Source of the DNA: Cupriavidus basilensis | GTDB taxonomy: Bacteria; Pseudomonadota; Gammaproteobacteria; Burkholderiales; Burkholderiaceae | Reading direction: 5' to 3' | DNA: 64,000 bases | NCBI RefSeq assembly: GCF_000876015.1 | Contig: NZ_BBQM01000011.1 | Span: forward strand, 62,001 to 126,000 | Shown here: positions 18,140 through 26,620 of the stretch, piece by piece | Numbering within the stretch: position 1 is the stretch's first letter | How the letters are laid out: the number at the start of each line of letters is the position of its first letter | Made by a program: the position numbers and the translations under genes | Notes under the pieces: generated by a model | The model's input: only the letters and a program-made list of their open reading frames with translations | Databases searched by the model: none | Told to the model about the DNA's origin: nothing

Positions 18140-18500
18140 AAGGCGCTTTTCAGGTGAATGGCAATCGCAAGAATACTGCTTTCTGCCTGAAATGCAATCG
18201 AGCGGCTTGGCCTGGGTCAAAAGGCCGCGGCTTCGCCGGCCATCGATCGCGGATGGGCATGGACGATGCCGGCGGGCGTGGCGCTTTACCGCATATTCAC
18301 CGCACATTCACCACATATCGCGTGCCCAGACCGGACATCGCGGAACTTGATAGCTCCGAAGGGGTATTGAGCAGGGCGGGAGCCCGCTGCTACAGTCGCC
18401 CGCGCATACCCTTCGCGCCCGGGCCGCATCCGCAGTCCGAACCAGACCCTGGCACGCCGGCGGCGTGCGCTTGCCAACAAATAAAAACGGGTCAGGTCAC
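18140..18500. other. Divergent intergenic region between cusD and a lipoprotein gene
   Basis: The 361 bp hold no gene I can support. They contain three 11-bp direct repeats (18289-18320) and an AGCAGGGC/GCCCGCTGCT imperfect hairpin near 18370-18390. A consensus promoter is not evident in either direction. Confidence 0.5.
18289..18320. repeat. Three 11-bp direct repeats upstream of cusD
   Basis: CCGCATATTCA, CCGCACATTCA and CCACATATCGC (third copy degenerate) lie head to tail. An 11-bp period puts each copy on the same helix face, as in many OmpR-type response-regulator sites. They stand about 150 bp upstream of cusD and 180 bp upstream of the divergent lipoprotein gene. Confidence 0.5.
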
Positions 18501-20522
18501 ATGTTCCACGGTCTTCATGCCGGCGCGCGGTCTCGCGTGGCCGGCCTGCTCTCGCTTGTCTTCGCCGCGGGTTTGCTGTCCGCGTGCGGCAGCGACGATG
18601 CGCCATCTTCTCCCCCCGCCGCGCAGGCGCCCGCCAGCCGCCTCATCGTCGACACCGGCACGGCCGCGCCCGCGCAGGGCGGCACGCTGACCCTGAAGGC
18701 CACGCTGCTCGGCGCCGACGGGCTCGAGGTCAAGGGCGCCAGGTTCGCGTGGTCGTCTTCCAGCGAAGCGGTCGCGGTGGTCGTCTCGGCCTCCGATCAG
18801 GCGCCGGCGGCGGCCAGCATGATGCAGCCGGTCGGCGCCTATGCGTCGGTGCGCATGCTGGCGCCGGGCGAGGTCGACATCCTCGCCACGGCGACGCTGC
18901 CCGACGGCAGCCAGGCCACCAGCACCACGCACCTCACGGTGCAGCCGCCTGCGGCGAAGTCCTACACGCTGACGCTGTCGCCGGCGTTGCTGACCGTGAC
19001 GGCGGGCGGCGCCGCGCAGCCGGTGGCTGTCGCCGTGCGGCGCTCCGATGGCGTCGACGGCGCGGCGGACCTGGCCAACTGGTCGTGGACCAGCGACGAC
19101 GCGACCTTCGTCGTGACGGCGGCCGCGGACGGGCATGCCGCCCAGGTGGCCAGCCCCGCATCGGCCGTCGCCGCCGGCGCGGCCACGCTGACGGCTTGCG
19201 CGGACGCGCCGGCCGGCGCCCGGCTGTGCGCGAATGCGGCGCTGGCGCGCGCCGCCGCGCCGCCGCCGCCGACCTATACCCTGGGCGGCACGCTTGCCGG
19301 GCTGGCTGCGGGCAAGAGCCTGCAACTGGCCGACAGCAACGGCGATACGCTGGTCGTCAATGCCAACGGTTCGTTCTCGCTGCCGACGCCGCGGACGGCG
19401 GCATCGGCCTACGCGGTGACCGTGTCCGGCCAGCCGGCCGGCCAGACCTGCACGGTATCGAACGGGTCCGGCACGATGGCGGGCGCCAACGTGACCAGCA
19501 TCGCGATCGCCTGCGTGCAGGCCCAGTTCGTGGTGGTCGCCAACCGCGATGACAGCGCGCTGTCGGTCTACCGGACCGAGCCGGCGAGCGGGGCGCTCAC
19601 GGCGGTGCCCGGCAGTCCCTTTGCCGCGGCCGGGCAGGTCCGCGACATCGCGTTCCTGCCTTCCGGGCTGGTCGGATACACCATCGCCACCGATACCGCG
19701 TCCGTCGTCGGCTTTCGGCTGGACCCGGCGAGCGGCGCCCTTTCCGTTATCCCGGGCGCGACGGCAACGGTGCCCTTCGGTGCGCCGGGGACGATTGCCG
19801 TCCATCCGAGCGGGAAGTGGGTTCATGTCGGCGGGCCGGGCGTGGTAAGCAGTTTCGCGATCGACGCCGCGACGTTCGTCCCTTCGATGATCAGTGCCAT
19901 CCCGGCACCGACTTCCCCAGGCGCGACGACCGGATTCGCGATCTCCCAGGATGGCATATCCCTGTACGCAATCAATGCCGTGCAGGACAGCGTGTGGCAG
20001 ATCGGCGTCAATGCGGGTACCGGCTCGCTTGAAAGTCTTTCGATAGCGGCACCGGCCGGCTCGCAGCCCAATGGCGCCGTGCTGTCCGGCAACGGCGCAT
20101 TTCTGTACATGCCCTACACCTTGAGCAACCTGGTCGGCGTCGCGAGCATTTCGTCAGGCACGGGCGCGCCGCTGTTCACGAGCATATTTACGACGGAGGC
20201 ATCGCCAACCGACATCGCGCTCACGCCTTCGGGGGAATTCACCTACGTCCTCGGCAGCGCCAGCAACAGCATCGCGGCCTATCGCCTCGACGGCGTGACC
20301 GGCCTGCCTGTCGCGGCCCTGGGGACCACGCCGGTCGGCAGCAACGGGCAGCGGCTGCGCATCGATCCGAACGGACGATTTCTCTATACGCCGGCATTCA
20401 ACGGTGCCGTCTATGGTTTCCGGATCGATGCGCTCACCGGCGCGCTGACCGCGGTGCCGGGCAGCCCGTTTGCGGCCGGCAACGGCAACACCGCCATCGC
20501 CATCGTGCAACCCTTGCCATAA
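18501..20522 (+). CDS. Exported lipoprotein with Ig-like and lactonase-type beta-propeller regions
   Basis: A 673-residue lipoprotein: signal peptide and lipobox LLSAC at about residue 30. The first half is Ala/Thr/Val-rich with Big-like Ig features (TLTLKATLLGADGLEVKGA, ATATLPDGSQATSTTHLTV). From about residue 345 come the repeated blades of a YVTN/6-phosphogluconolactonase-like propeller, shown by recurring motifs VYRTEPASGALTAVPGSPF, FRLDPASGALSVIPG and FRIDALTGALTAVPGSPF. No lactonase catalytic set is identifiable, so I infer a binding or structural role at the cell surface. GTCAGGTCAC precedes the ATG. Function unknown. Confidence 0.75.
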   Translation: MFHGLHAGARSRVAGLLSLVFAAGLLSACGSDDAPSSPPAAQAPASRLIVDTGTAAPAQGGTLTLKATLLGADGLEVKGARFAWSSSSEAVAVVVSASDQAPAAASMMQPVGAYASVRMLAPGEVDILATATLPDGSQATSTTHLTVQPPAAKSYTLTLSPALLTVTAGGAAQPVAVAVRRSDGVDGAADLANWSWTSDDATFVVTAAADGHAAQVASPASAVAAGAATLTACADAPAGARLCANAALARAAAPPPPTYTLGGTLAGLAAGKSLQLADSNGDTLVVNANGSFSLPTPRTAASAYAVTVSGQPAGQTCTVSNGSGTMAGANVTSIAIACVQAQFVVVANRDDSALSVYRTEPASGALTAVPGSPFAAAGQVRDIAFLPSGLVGYTIATDTASVVGFRLDPASGALSVIPGATATVPFGAPGTIAVHPSGKWVHVGGPGVVSSFAIDAATFVPSMISAIPAPTSPGATTGFAISQDGISLYAINAVQDSVWQIGVNAGTGSLESLSIAAPAGSQPNGAVLSGNGAFLYMPYTLSNLVGVASISSGTGAPLFTSIFTTEASPTDIALTPSGEFTYVLGSASNSIAAYRLDGVTGLPVAALGTTPVGSNGQRLRIDPNGRFLYTPAFNGAVYGFRIDALTGALTAVPGSPFAAGNGNTAIAIVQPLP

Positions 20523-20539
20523 GCGCGGCAGGCGCGGCC

Positions 20540-22126
20540 TCAGCCGTGCCGTCCGCGCGAGGGCGGGAACACGAGGCGGCCGTCCGCGCCGGACTCGTCG
20601 CGCAGGGTGCCGATGGCGCCCGTGGCCAGCGCCAGCGTGGCCGCCGCGGACAAGGCGCCGCTGTAGCTGTCGACGGCGGCATTGCGGGCCAGCAGCAACT
20701 GGTTCTGCGCCAGCGTGGCGTCGGTGATCGTGCCCACGCCCTTGCGGTAGGCGGCGAAAGCCGCGTCGTAGGTGGTCTGCGCGGCCGCGGCCAGCGCGCT
20801 GGCCGCTTCGTGCGCGGCGAGGCTGGTCTCCAGCGCGTTCTGGCTCATGACGATCTGCCGGACCGCGTCTTCCTTCGCGCGTGTCAGCCTGGTCGAGGCG
20901 TTCTCGGCGTTGTTGCGCGCCTGCGCCAGCACGGCGGAGCGCAGCCCGCCGTCGTAGAGCGGGATGGTGATGCCGAGGAAGACGCTGCCGCCGTAGCGGC
21001 TGCCGTTGAGGTTCACGGTCGGCGCCTGCTGGCCGACCGCGGGCAGGGCGCTGATCGCGGTCCCACCGGACGCGTAGGAGGTGACGGCGGAGACGAAGAC
21101 CTTGGGCAGGAACTCCGCCTCGGCCGCGCGGACCTTGGCCTGGTTGGCCTTTTCCGCGGCGTAGGCGCCGAGGATGTCGGGCCGGCTGGCGATGGCGGTG
21201 TCGACGATCTCCTCGATCGAGCGGCGCAGCGCGGGCGACAGCGGCCGCACCGGCAGCTCGGCGATCCGCGGCCTGGCCAGCGGCGAGATGCCGATGGCCG
21301 AGACCAGGCCCAGGTAGGCGTTGCTTTGCGCGCCCTGCGCCTGCACCAGGGCCAGCCTGGCCTGGGCGCGGTTCTGGGTGGCCTGGGCCACTTCGACCAC
21401 GGTGCCGATGCCCTGCTGGCGGCGTGCCTGCGCGGCCGCGAGGACGGCGTCCGCGTTGTCCTGCGCCTGCTGCGCCGTGCCGGCGCGCGAGCGGGCGGCC
21501 TGGTACAGGTAGAAGGCCACGCTGACGTCGTGGATCACCTGCTGGTGGACCGCGGAGAAGGCGATGTTCGCCGCCACCGAGGTCTGCTCCACCGCTTCGA
21601 CCAGGCTGGCGCGCTCGCCGAAATCGAACAGCAGCCATTGCAGCGACAGCGCCGAGATCGTGCCGTGCGCCGAGGCGTCGGCCGAGGCCTGCCCGAGCAG
21701 CGTCGAGGTGGAGCCGTGGCCGCTCTGGTAGCCGCCCATCGCGGTGGCGGAAATCTGCGGGAGATAGGCGCTCCTGGCGATGCCGGTCGCCAGCGCCGCG
21801 TTGCGCGCGTCGTTCCAGGCGATGCGGGTGAGCGGGTTGGCGGATTCCGCCATGTCGATCAGCTCGGCGAGCGTGTAGGCGTGCGCGGCATCGAGGTCCG
21901 GCGGCAGCGGCAGCGCCGCCAGCGCGCTGTTGGCGGGCAGGACATAGACGGGCGGCGCGGCGGCCTGCCGCGGCGGGGCCGGCACGATTTCCCCGCTGGC
22001 GGTGGTTTCCGGTTGCCACGGGCGGTCCGGCCGCGCGGGCGCCAGCTCCAGGGACGAGGTGGCGCAGCCGGCCGCGAGCGCGGCGGCCAGCATGGAAAGG
22101 GCCGCCCGCGGGCTAGGTGGGTGCAT
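20540..22126 (-). CDS. Outer-membrane efflux lipoprotein (NodT/TolC family)
   Basis: The outer-membrane channel of the YtcA-HlyD-FUSC efflux operon. 528 residues with signal peptide and lipobox AAGC (Cys21), then two TolC-like repeats of about 200 residues (for example ALATGIARSAYLPQISATA and the second-repeat YRKGVGTITDATLAQNQLL). The ATG lies inside the end of the FUSC gene (14-bp overlap). It is the fourth and last gene. It ends 17 bp from the convergent lipoprotein gene, with no evident terminator between. Confidence 0.85.
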   Translation of the reverse strand: MHPPSPRAALSMLAAALAAGCATSSLELAPARPDRPWQPETTASGEIVPAPPRQAAAPPVYVLPANSALAALPLPPDLDAAHAYTLAELIDMAESANPLTRIAWNDARNAALATGIARSAYLPQISATAMGGYQSGHGSTSTLLGQASADASAHGTISALSLQWLLFDFGERASLVEAVEQTSVAANIAFSAVHQQVIHDVSVAFYLYQAARSRAGTAQQAQDNADAVLAAAQARRQQGIGTVVEVAQATQNRAQARLALVQAQGAQSNAYLGLVSAIGISPLARPRIAELPVRPLSPALRRSIEEIVDTAIASRPDILGAYAAEKANQAKVRAAEAEFLPKVFVSAVTSYASGGTAISALPAVGQQAPTVNLNGSRYGGSVFLGITIPLYDGGLRSAVLAQARNNAENASTRLTRAKEDAVRQIVMSQNALETSLAAHEAASALAAAAQTTYDAAFAAYRKGVGTITDATLAQNQLLLARNAAVDSYSGALSAAATLALATGAIGTLRDESGADGRLVFPPSRGRHG

Positions 22127-24140
22127 GGCGTGGGGATTCCTTGGCGGCGCTGCGCGGCGCGGCGCGGCCGCTTTCGGCCAGCCGCCTGTCGATGAGCGTG
22201 AGCAGGGCCGCGCGCGCGTCGGGCACATCGGGTGCGTCGGGCGCGTCCGGCGCCGCGGTGGCGTCACCGGCCGCGGCGCCGCTCGCGCGGCGCAGCCGGC
22301 GCGCGATCTCCGGATCGCCCGGCGACGTCTCCGCCAGCACGAACAGCGGGCCGGCCATCGCGCCGAACCTGTCGAGGACCTGGTGCCGCTGCTCGAGCCA
22401 CGCCGGCGCCGGGCCGATCGACGCGGGCTCGTAGCGGGCCAGGGAAAGGTCTTCGTGGATGGTGCCTTGCAGCGCCAGCGCGGCCGCGGCCTGCTGGCGC
22501 CGCGTGTCGGCATGCCGGGTCGCGGCCAGCTGTTCCCACAGCGCGGCGAGGTCCGCCAGCGCGGCGTCGATGCGGCCGGCGATGCTGATCGGCCAGACCC
22601 GCGTGAAGACGAGGTAGACCACGAGGTTGCCCAGCATCACGCCGATGATGCGGTCGCGCGCGATGGTCAGGTCGAAGCCCGGCGCGGCGCCCTGCAGCAC
22701 GCACAGGAAGAACGCGAAGGCGACCTGGAAGCCGGCGTAGGCGATGCGCGGCGAGCCTTGCCCGATCCACGCCGACACCAGCGTGCCGGCGAACACCAGC
22801 GCCATCAGCGCGCCGACCGAGGTGAGCGCGGGGACCGCGAACACCAGCGCGGCGGTGCCGAGCAGCGCGCCGGCCGCGCAGCCGGCCAGCCGCAGCGTGA
22901 GTTTCTCCACGGTCTCGGCGGCGGTGCCCAGCGATACCAGGTAGCAGGTGATGAAGCAGGTGTGGATGCCGGGCCAGTCGAGCTGCATGTAGAGCAGATA
23001 GCAGAACGTGGCGGCGGCCGTGGTCTTCAGTGCGTAGCGGACGTGGTCGGGATTCGAGAAGGCGTCGGGCAGGAAGAAGGCGGACGCATGCGTCTGGTCT
23101 GCTGCCTTGTTCGTGGCCTTGCCCGCCGCATTGCCCGCCGCATTGCCCGCCGCGTCGCTGTCCGGCGCCGGGGTTTCGGCGTAGCCATTGATGGCCGCCA
23201 CCAGGTTCGCCGCCGCCGTTTCCGCCGCGGCCGGGAGCCTTTCCGCCGGCGGTGGCGCCAGTGCGATGTCGACCGGATAGCCGCCCTGCCCGAGCAGGCG
23301 CGCCATCTCGTCCAGGGTGTCGGCAATCGGCGCCGCGAACGATGCCGGCAGGTGCTCGCACGGTTCGCGGGTGACGGCATCGGTCGCCAGCAGGATCGCG
23401 GTGGTGGAGGCCGCGGCGTGGCGCAGCGCGGCCAGCTCGGCGGGCGGCAACGTGCCTTCCAGCCTGGCCAGCGAGAGCCAGCCGGCCACCGGCTGCACCG
23501 CTTCGCGCAGGCAGGCGTCGAGCGCGTCGCGGCCGGCCCGCGGCGCGCGCAGGCTGCCCGCGGCCACGCGCAGGCACTGCGCCAGCCGGCCGCAGGCCAG
23601 GCGCCGCGGCGAGCGGCCCAGCACCAGGTTGACCGCCACGTTGACGCCGATGGGAATCGCCACCATCAGCCAGGCGTAGAGCAGGCCGCGCGTGGCCGCC
23701 TCGCCGGTGGGCACGATGCCGAGCTCGTCGAGCGCGAAGCCGACGATCATGGCCACGATGGCGCCGATCGGGCGCAGCTTGCTGGCCGAGGTCAGGAACA
23801 GCAGGCCGGCCGACAGCAGCACGATGCAGGCCACCCGCAGCCCCGGGCTGTCGACGCTGAAGACCGCGACCAGCATCACCAGCCCGATCACGAAGCTGAG
23901 CAGCACCAGCGCGGCGACGCTCATCAGGATGCTGCTGGCGCGGTCGGGCCGGGTGATGAAGAACACCACATAGGCCGAGATCGCGGCCTCCGGCGTGCGG
24001 TAGATGCACGTCACCAGCACCACCAGCGTGCAGGTCAGCGCGATGCGCGCGGCCGCCTGCGCGCGTCCCGGCGCGGGCGCGAGCAGCCGGGCGAGGTCGC
24101 CCGGGCGCAGCCGCGCGCCGTCAGCGGCAGGCCGCGCCAT
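22113..24140 (-). CDS. FUSC-family (AaeB/fusaric-acid-type) inner-membrane efflux protein
   Basis: A 675-residue efflux pump of the aromatic acid exporter family. Two hydrophobic blocks of five to six segments (about 28-175 and 375-510) flank a cytoplasmic region, as in AaeB and fusaric acid resistance proteins. The FUSC-like second block has LRLAGCAAGALLGTAALV. The middle loop carries an in-frame GNAA-type tandem repeat (23119-23154) and the C-terminus a DAPDAPDVPD run. Probable substrates are aromatic carboxylic acids or similar toxic acids; the operon gives no more. Confidence 0.85.
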   Translation of the reverse strand: MARPAADGARLRPGDLARLLAPAPGRAQAAARIALTCTLVVLVTCIYRTPEAAISAYVVFFITRPDRASSILMSVAALVLLSFVIGLVMLVAVFSVDSPGLRVACIVLLSAGLLFLTSASKLRPIGAIVAMIVGFALDELGIVPTGEAATRGLLYAWLMVAIPIGVNVAVNLVLGRSPRRLACGRLAQCLRVAAGSLRAPRAGRDALDACLREAVQPVAGWLSLARLEGTLPPAELAALRHAAASTTAILLATDAVTREPCEHLPASFAAPIADTLDEMARLLGQGGYPVDIALAPPPAERLPAAAETAAANLVAAINGYAETPAPDSDAAGNAAGNAAGKATNKAADQTHASAFFLPDAFSNPDHVRYALKTTAAATFCYLLYMQLDWPGIHTCFITCYLVSLGTAAETVEKLTLRLAGCAAGALLGTAALVFAVPALTSVGALMALVFAGTLVSAWIGQGSPRIAYAGFQVAFAFFLCVLQGAAPGFDLTIARDRIIGVMLGNLVVYLVFTRVWPISIAGRIDAALADLAALWEQLAATRHADTRRQQAAAALALQGTIHEDLSLARYEPASIGPAPAWLEQRHQVLDRFGAMAGPLFVLAETSPGDPEIARRLRRASGAAAGDATAAPDAPDAPDVPDARAALLTLIDRRLAESGRAAPRSAAKESPRHAPT
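23119..23154. repeat. Three in-frame 12-bp repeats in the FUSC gene
   Basis: TTGCCCGCCGCA occurs three times head to tail (the last copy ends G), encoding Ala-Gly-Asn-Ala units in a loop between the two membrane blocks. It lengthens a linker in four-residue steps and probably arose by slippage. Confidence 0.7.
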
Positions 24141-25170
24141 GCCGGATCTCGACGGTGGCGCTCGCGCCGACCCGGGCGAGCGCCTCGGGCGCTTCTTCCA
24201 GGCGGATGCGCACCGGGAAGCGCTGCGCCACGCGCACCCAGTTCACCGAGGCCTGCACGTAGGGCAGCGAGCGCGGCAGGTTGACGCGGTCGGTGTCGAC
24301 GACGCCGGCGCCGATGCCCGTCACGGTGCCGCGGATGGCGCGGTTGCGGTCGATCATCGAGTAGACCGTGGCGCAATCGCCGGCCTTGATCCCGGCCAGC
24401 ACGGTTTCGCGGAAGTTGGCCACCGCGAACCATTCGCCGGTATGGATCAGCACGAAGAGGGACTGGTTGGGCACCACCACTTCGCCGGACAGGACCGTCA
24501 GCCCGGTGACGCGGCCGTCGTGCGGGGCGCGCACCAGCGTGTCGTCGAGCGCGCGCCGCGCGATGGCCAGCGCGGCCTGGCGCGCGTGCATGGCCGCCAC
24601 CGCGCCCGCTTCGTCGCCCACCGCCTGGGCCGTGGCGGAGCGCTGCACCTTGGCCTGCTTGAGCGAGATCGCCGCGTCGCGCTGCGTGACCTGGGCCTGG
24701 TCCAGCTGCTGGGCCGGCACGTAGCCGTCCGCTTCGAGCGGGCGCAGGCGCTCCACCGTGCGCGCGGTCAGGGCGTAGTTCTGCGCGGCGCGCGCGGCCT
24801 GCTCGGCGGCGATCGACGCCGCCGCCTGCTCGCTGGCGATGCTCCTGCGCCGGGTGCCGAGCGCGGCCTGCGCCAGCTCCAGGTCCGCCTGCGCCTGGGC
24901 GACGGCCAGCCGGTAGGGCTCGGGGTCGATCTGGAACAGCGGCGCGCCCTTGGCGACCTGCTGGTTCTCCGTGACCCACAGCCGGGCGATCCTGCCGCCG
25001 ACCGGCGAGGCCACGTGGACCACGTCGGCGTCGAGCGTGGCGTCGTCGGAGGACGGGAAGCGCGCGATGCGGTGATAGGCGTAGAAGGCCATGCCGATGC
25101 CCAGCACGACGATGGCCGCGGCGATCAGGCGGCCGCGGATGGCGGGTTGGCGCGCGCCGGCCAGCTTCAT
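24121..25170 (-). CDS. HlyD/EmrA-type membrane fusion protein
   Basis: The periplasmic adaptor for the FUSC pump. 349 residues: one N-terminal membrane segment (LIAAAIVVLGIGMAFYAYH), a lipoyl half-motif (VHVASPVGGRIARLWV), a long Ala/Gln/Arg-rich coiled-coil hairpin (about 85-200), the second lipoyl half (TLVRAPHDGRVTGL) and a beta-barrel. This is the AaeA/EmrA plan. The gene overlaps YtcA upstream by 4 bp and FUSC downstream by 20 bp, so the operon is tightly coupled. Confidence 0.88.
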   Translation of the reverse strand: MKLAGARQPAIRGRLIAAAIVVLGIGMAFYAYHRIARFPSSDDATLDADVVHVASPVGGRIARLWVTENQQVAKGAPLFQIDPEPYRLAVAQAQADLELAQAALGTRRRSIASEQAAASIAAEQAARAAQNYALTARTVERLRPLEADGYVPAQQLDQAQVTQRDAAISLKQAKVQRSATAQAVGDEAGAVAAMHARQAALAIARRALDDTLVRAPHDGRVTGLTVLSGEVVVPNQSLFVLIHTGEWFAVANFRETVLAGIKAGDCATVYSMIDRNRAIRGTVTGIGAGVVDTDRVNLPRSLPYVQASVNWVRVAQRFPVRIRLEEAPEALARVGASATVEIRHGAACR

Positions 25171-25490
25171 GGAAATTGTCCCGTTCCGAGCAACCAGGCG
25201 AGCACGGCGACCGTCACGCCGATTGCGGTGTTGACCAGCAGTTGGCAAGGCACGATCTGCGCCCATCCGGTGGCGACGAACACCCGGTGCGCAATCACCG
25301 CGCCGAGCGCGCCGATCAGCGCGCTCAGCAGCCAGAGCGGGAAGTAGGCGCCGAACAGGTCGAACGCGGGCGCGCCGCCGAACGCGCAGCCCTGCAGCGA
25401 GGCGCACGGCGCGGCCAGCGCCGGCATGCGGCGGCGGCCGCGAGTCCATTGCCCGAAGGGCGTGAGTGCGCTGCTTTCTGTCTGAAACAT
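25167..25490 (-). CDS. YtcA-family small membrane protein, first gene of the efflux operon
   Basis: A 107-residue protein matching the YtcA pattern: a cysteine followed by GAPAFDLFGAYFPLWLLSALIGALGAVIAHR, here given only as GAPAFDLFGAYFPLW, then a second membrane helix near the C-terminus. YtcA proteins accompany HlyD-FUSC pumps, as AaeX does in the aae operon; their function is unknown. Family members are often lipoproteins, but the stretch before CAFGGAP is not a convincing signal here. A Met at codon 22 (25427) is an alternative start. Confidence 0.7.
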   Translation of the reverse strand: MFQTESSALTPFGQWTRGRRRMPALAAPCASLQGCAFGGAPAFDLFGAYFPLWLLSALIGALGAVIAHRVFVATGWAQIVPCQLLVNTAIGVTVAVLAWLLGTGQFP

Positions 25491-25926
25491 CGTCAGTTCA
25501 ATGATCGGTTTCAAGGATCGGCCAGCTCGCTTCCATGCCGCTGCGTCGGAAACAATGCAGGCAATATAGCAGCACGGAATGCGCCTTGTCCAAGAGTTGC
25601 GGCGGCGGTGCCGCGCGGGGAAATCCGCGGCGCTGCCGGCGGGGTGCTGGCGGGTGTCGGCGGGGTGCTGGCCGCAGCGGCTGGCGGCCGGCGCGGGCCG
25701 GCCGGCCCGCTGGCGACGGCCGCGATTCGTACTATGCGCATGCGCATTGGATTTAACCGGATGATTCAGATCGGATAGCCATAAAGTCCGATAAGCCATC
25801 GCGTAAAAGTTTTTTCGATAATTCCGTAATTTCAATTTTTTACGCGATAAAGAATTGAACTGGACTATCATGAACCAATTCGTTCTGGCGAACGATCCGC
25901 ATCGCTGACTTCGGGAGTGGCTCCCT
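25491..25926. other. Divergent control region between the efflux operon and marC
   Basis: The 436 bp hold no convincing gene. From about 25765 to 25870 the base composition turns AT-rich, unlike its surroundings, and contains the inverted repeat described separately. ATGCGCATGCGCAT at 25734-25747 is a perfect 14-bp palindrome. No LysR or TetR gene is adjacent, so the regulator is encoded elsewhere. Confidence 0.6.
25798..25848. promoter_or_regulatory. 11-bp inverted repeat in the AT-rich divergent region
   Basis: ATCGCGTAAAA (25798-25808) recurs inverted as TTTTACGCGAT (25838-25848), with 29 bp of AT-rich DNA between. Two half-sites three helical turns or so apart suggest a pair of operators or a looped site governing the efflux operon, marC or both. 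Confidence 0.5.
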
Positions 25927-26610
25927 ATGAGCGCAGAGATTCTCCAGTTGTTCAGGCTGGTGGGCATCGGCTTGACGCTGATGCTTCCGCTGGCCAATCC
26001 GCTGGCATCCATGTCGCTGCTGCTGGCGCTGGGCGCGCATATGCCGGACGCCAGGCGCAAGCGCCAGATCCGGCTCGGCGCCTGCTACGTGACGTCGATC
26101 ATGCTGGTGGCCTATTACTCCGGCACGTGGATCATGCGCACGTTCGACATATCGATTCCAGGCATGCGCATCGCCGGCGGCCTGATCGTTTCCTTTCTCG
26201 GCTTCAAGATGCTTTTTCCATCGGTCCCGGTAACGGAAATTCCGGAAACCGGCAAGAAAAAGGTCGAGCAAAGCCTGGAGAATTCCGCCGATATCGCCTT
26301 CGTGCCGCTGGCGTTTCCGGGGACCGCCGGGCCCGGTTCCATCGCGATCGTTATCAGCCTCGCCTCCAAGCTCAGCGGCAAGCAGGACGCATATGCCGAT
26401 TGGGTCCTGGCGGCGGCGCCGGTGATCGTCGCGGTGCTGCTGGGCCTGCTGTTCTGGATCTGCCTGCGCTCGTCCACGCAGCTCGTGCGCTTTCTCGGCA
26501 ATGGCAGCGTCGAGGCCATCTCGCGCGTGATGGGGTTCCTGCTGGTCTGCATGGGCGTGCAGTTCGTGATCGACGGCACGCTGGAAGTCATCGCCGCTTC
26601 GGCGCATTGA
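25927..26610 (+). CDS. MarC-family integral membrane protein
   Basis: A 227-residue inner-membrane protein with six hydrophobic segments and the MarC/UPF0056 features ANPLASMSLLLALG, RIAGGLIVSFLGFKML and PLAFPGTAGPGSIAIV. The molecular function of MarC is unsettled; early claims of a multidrug role were not upheld, and some relatives are annotated as neutral amino acid transporters. GGGAG at 25914-25918 serves as ribosome site. An amide hydrolase gene follows after 10 bp, so the two form an operon. Confidence 0.88.
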   Translation: MSAEILQLFRLVGIGLTLMLPLANPLASMSLLLALGAHMPDARRKRQIRLGACYVTSIMLVAYYSGTWIMRTFDISIPGMRIAGGLIVSFLGFKMLFPSVPVTEIPETGKKKVEQSLENSADIAFVPLAFPGTAGPGSIAIVISLASKLSGKQDAYADWVLAAAPVIVAVLLGLLFWICLRSSTQLVRFLGNGSVEAISRVMGFLLVCMGVQFVIDGTLEVIAASAH

Positions 26611-26620
26611 GGAGAACGTC

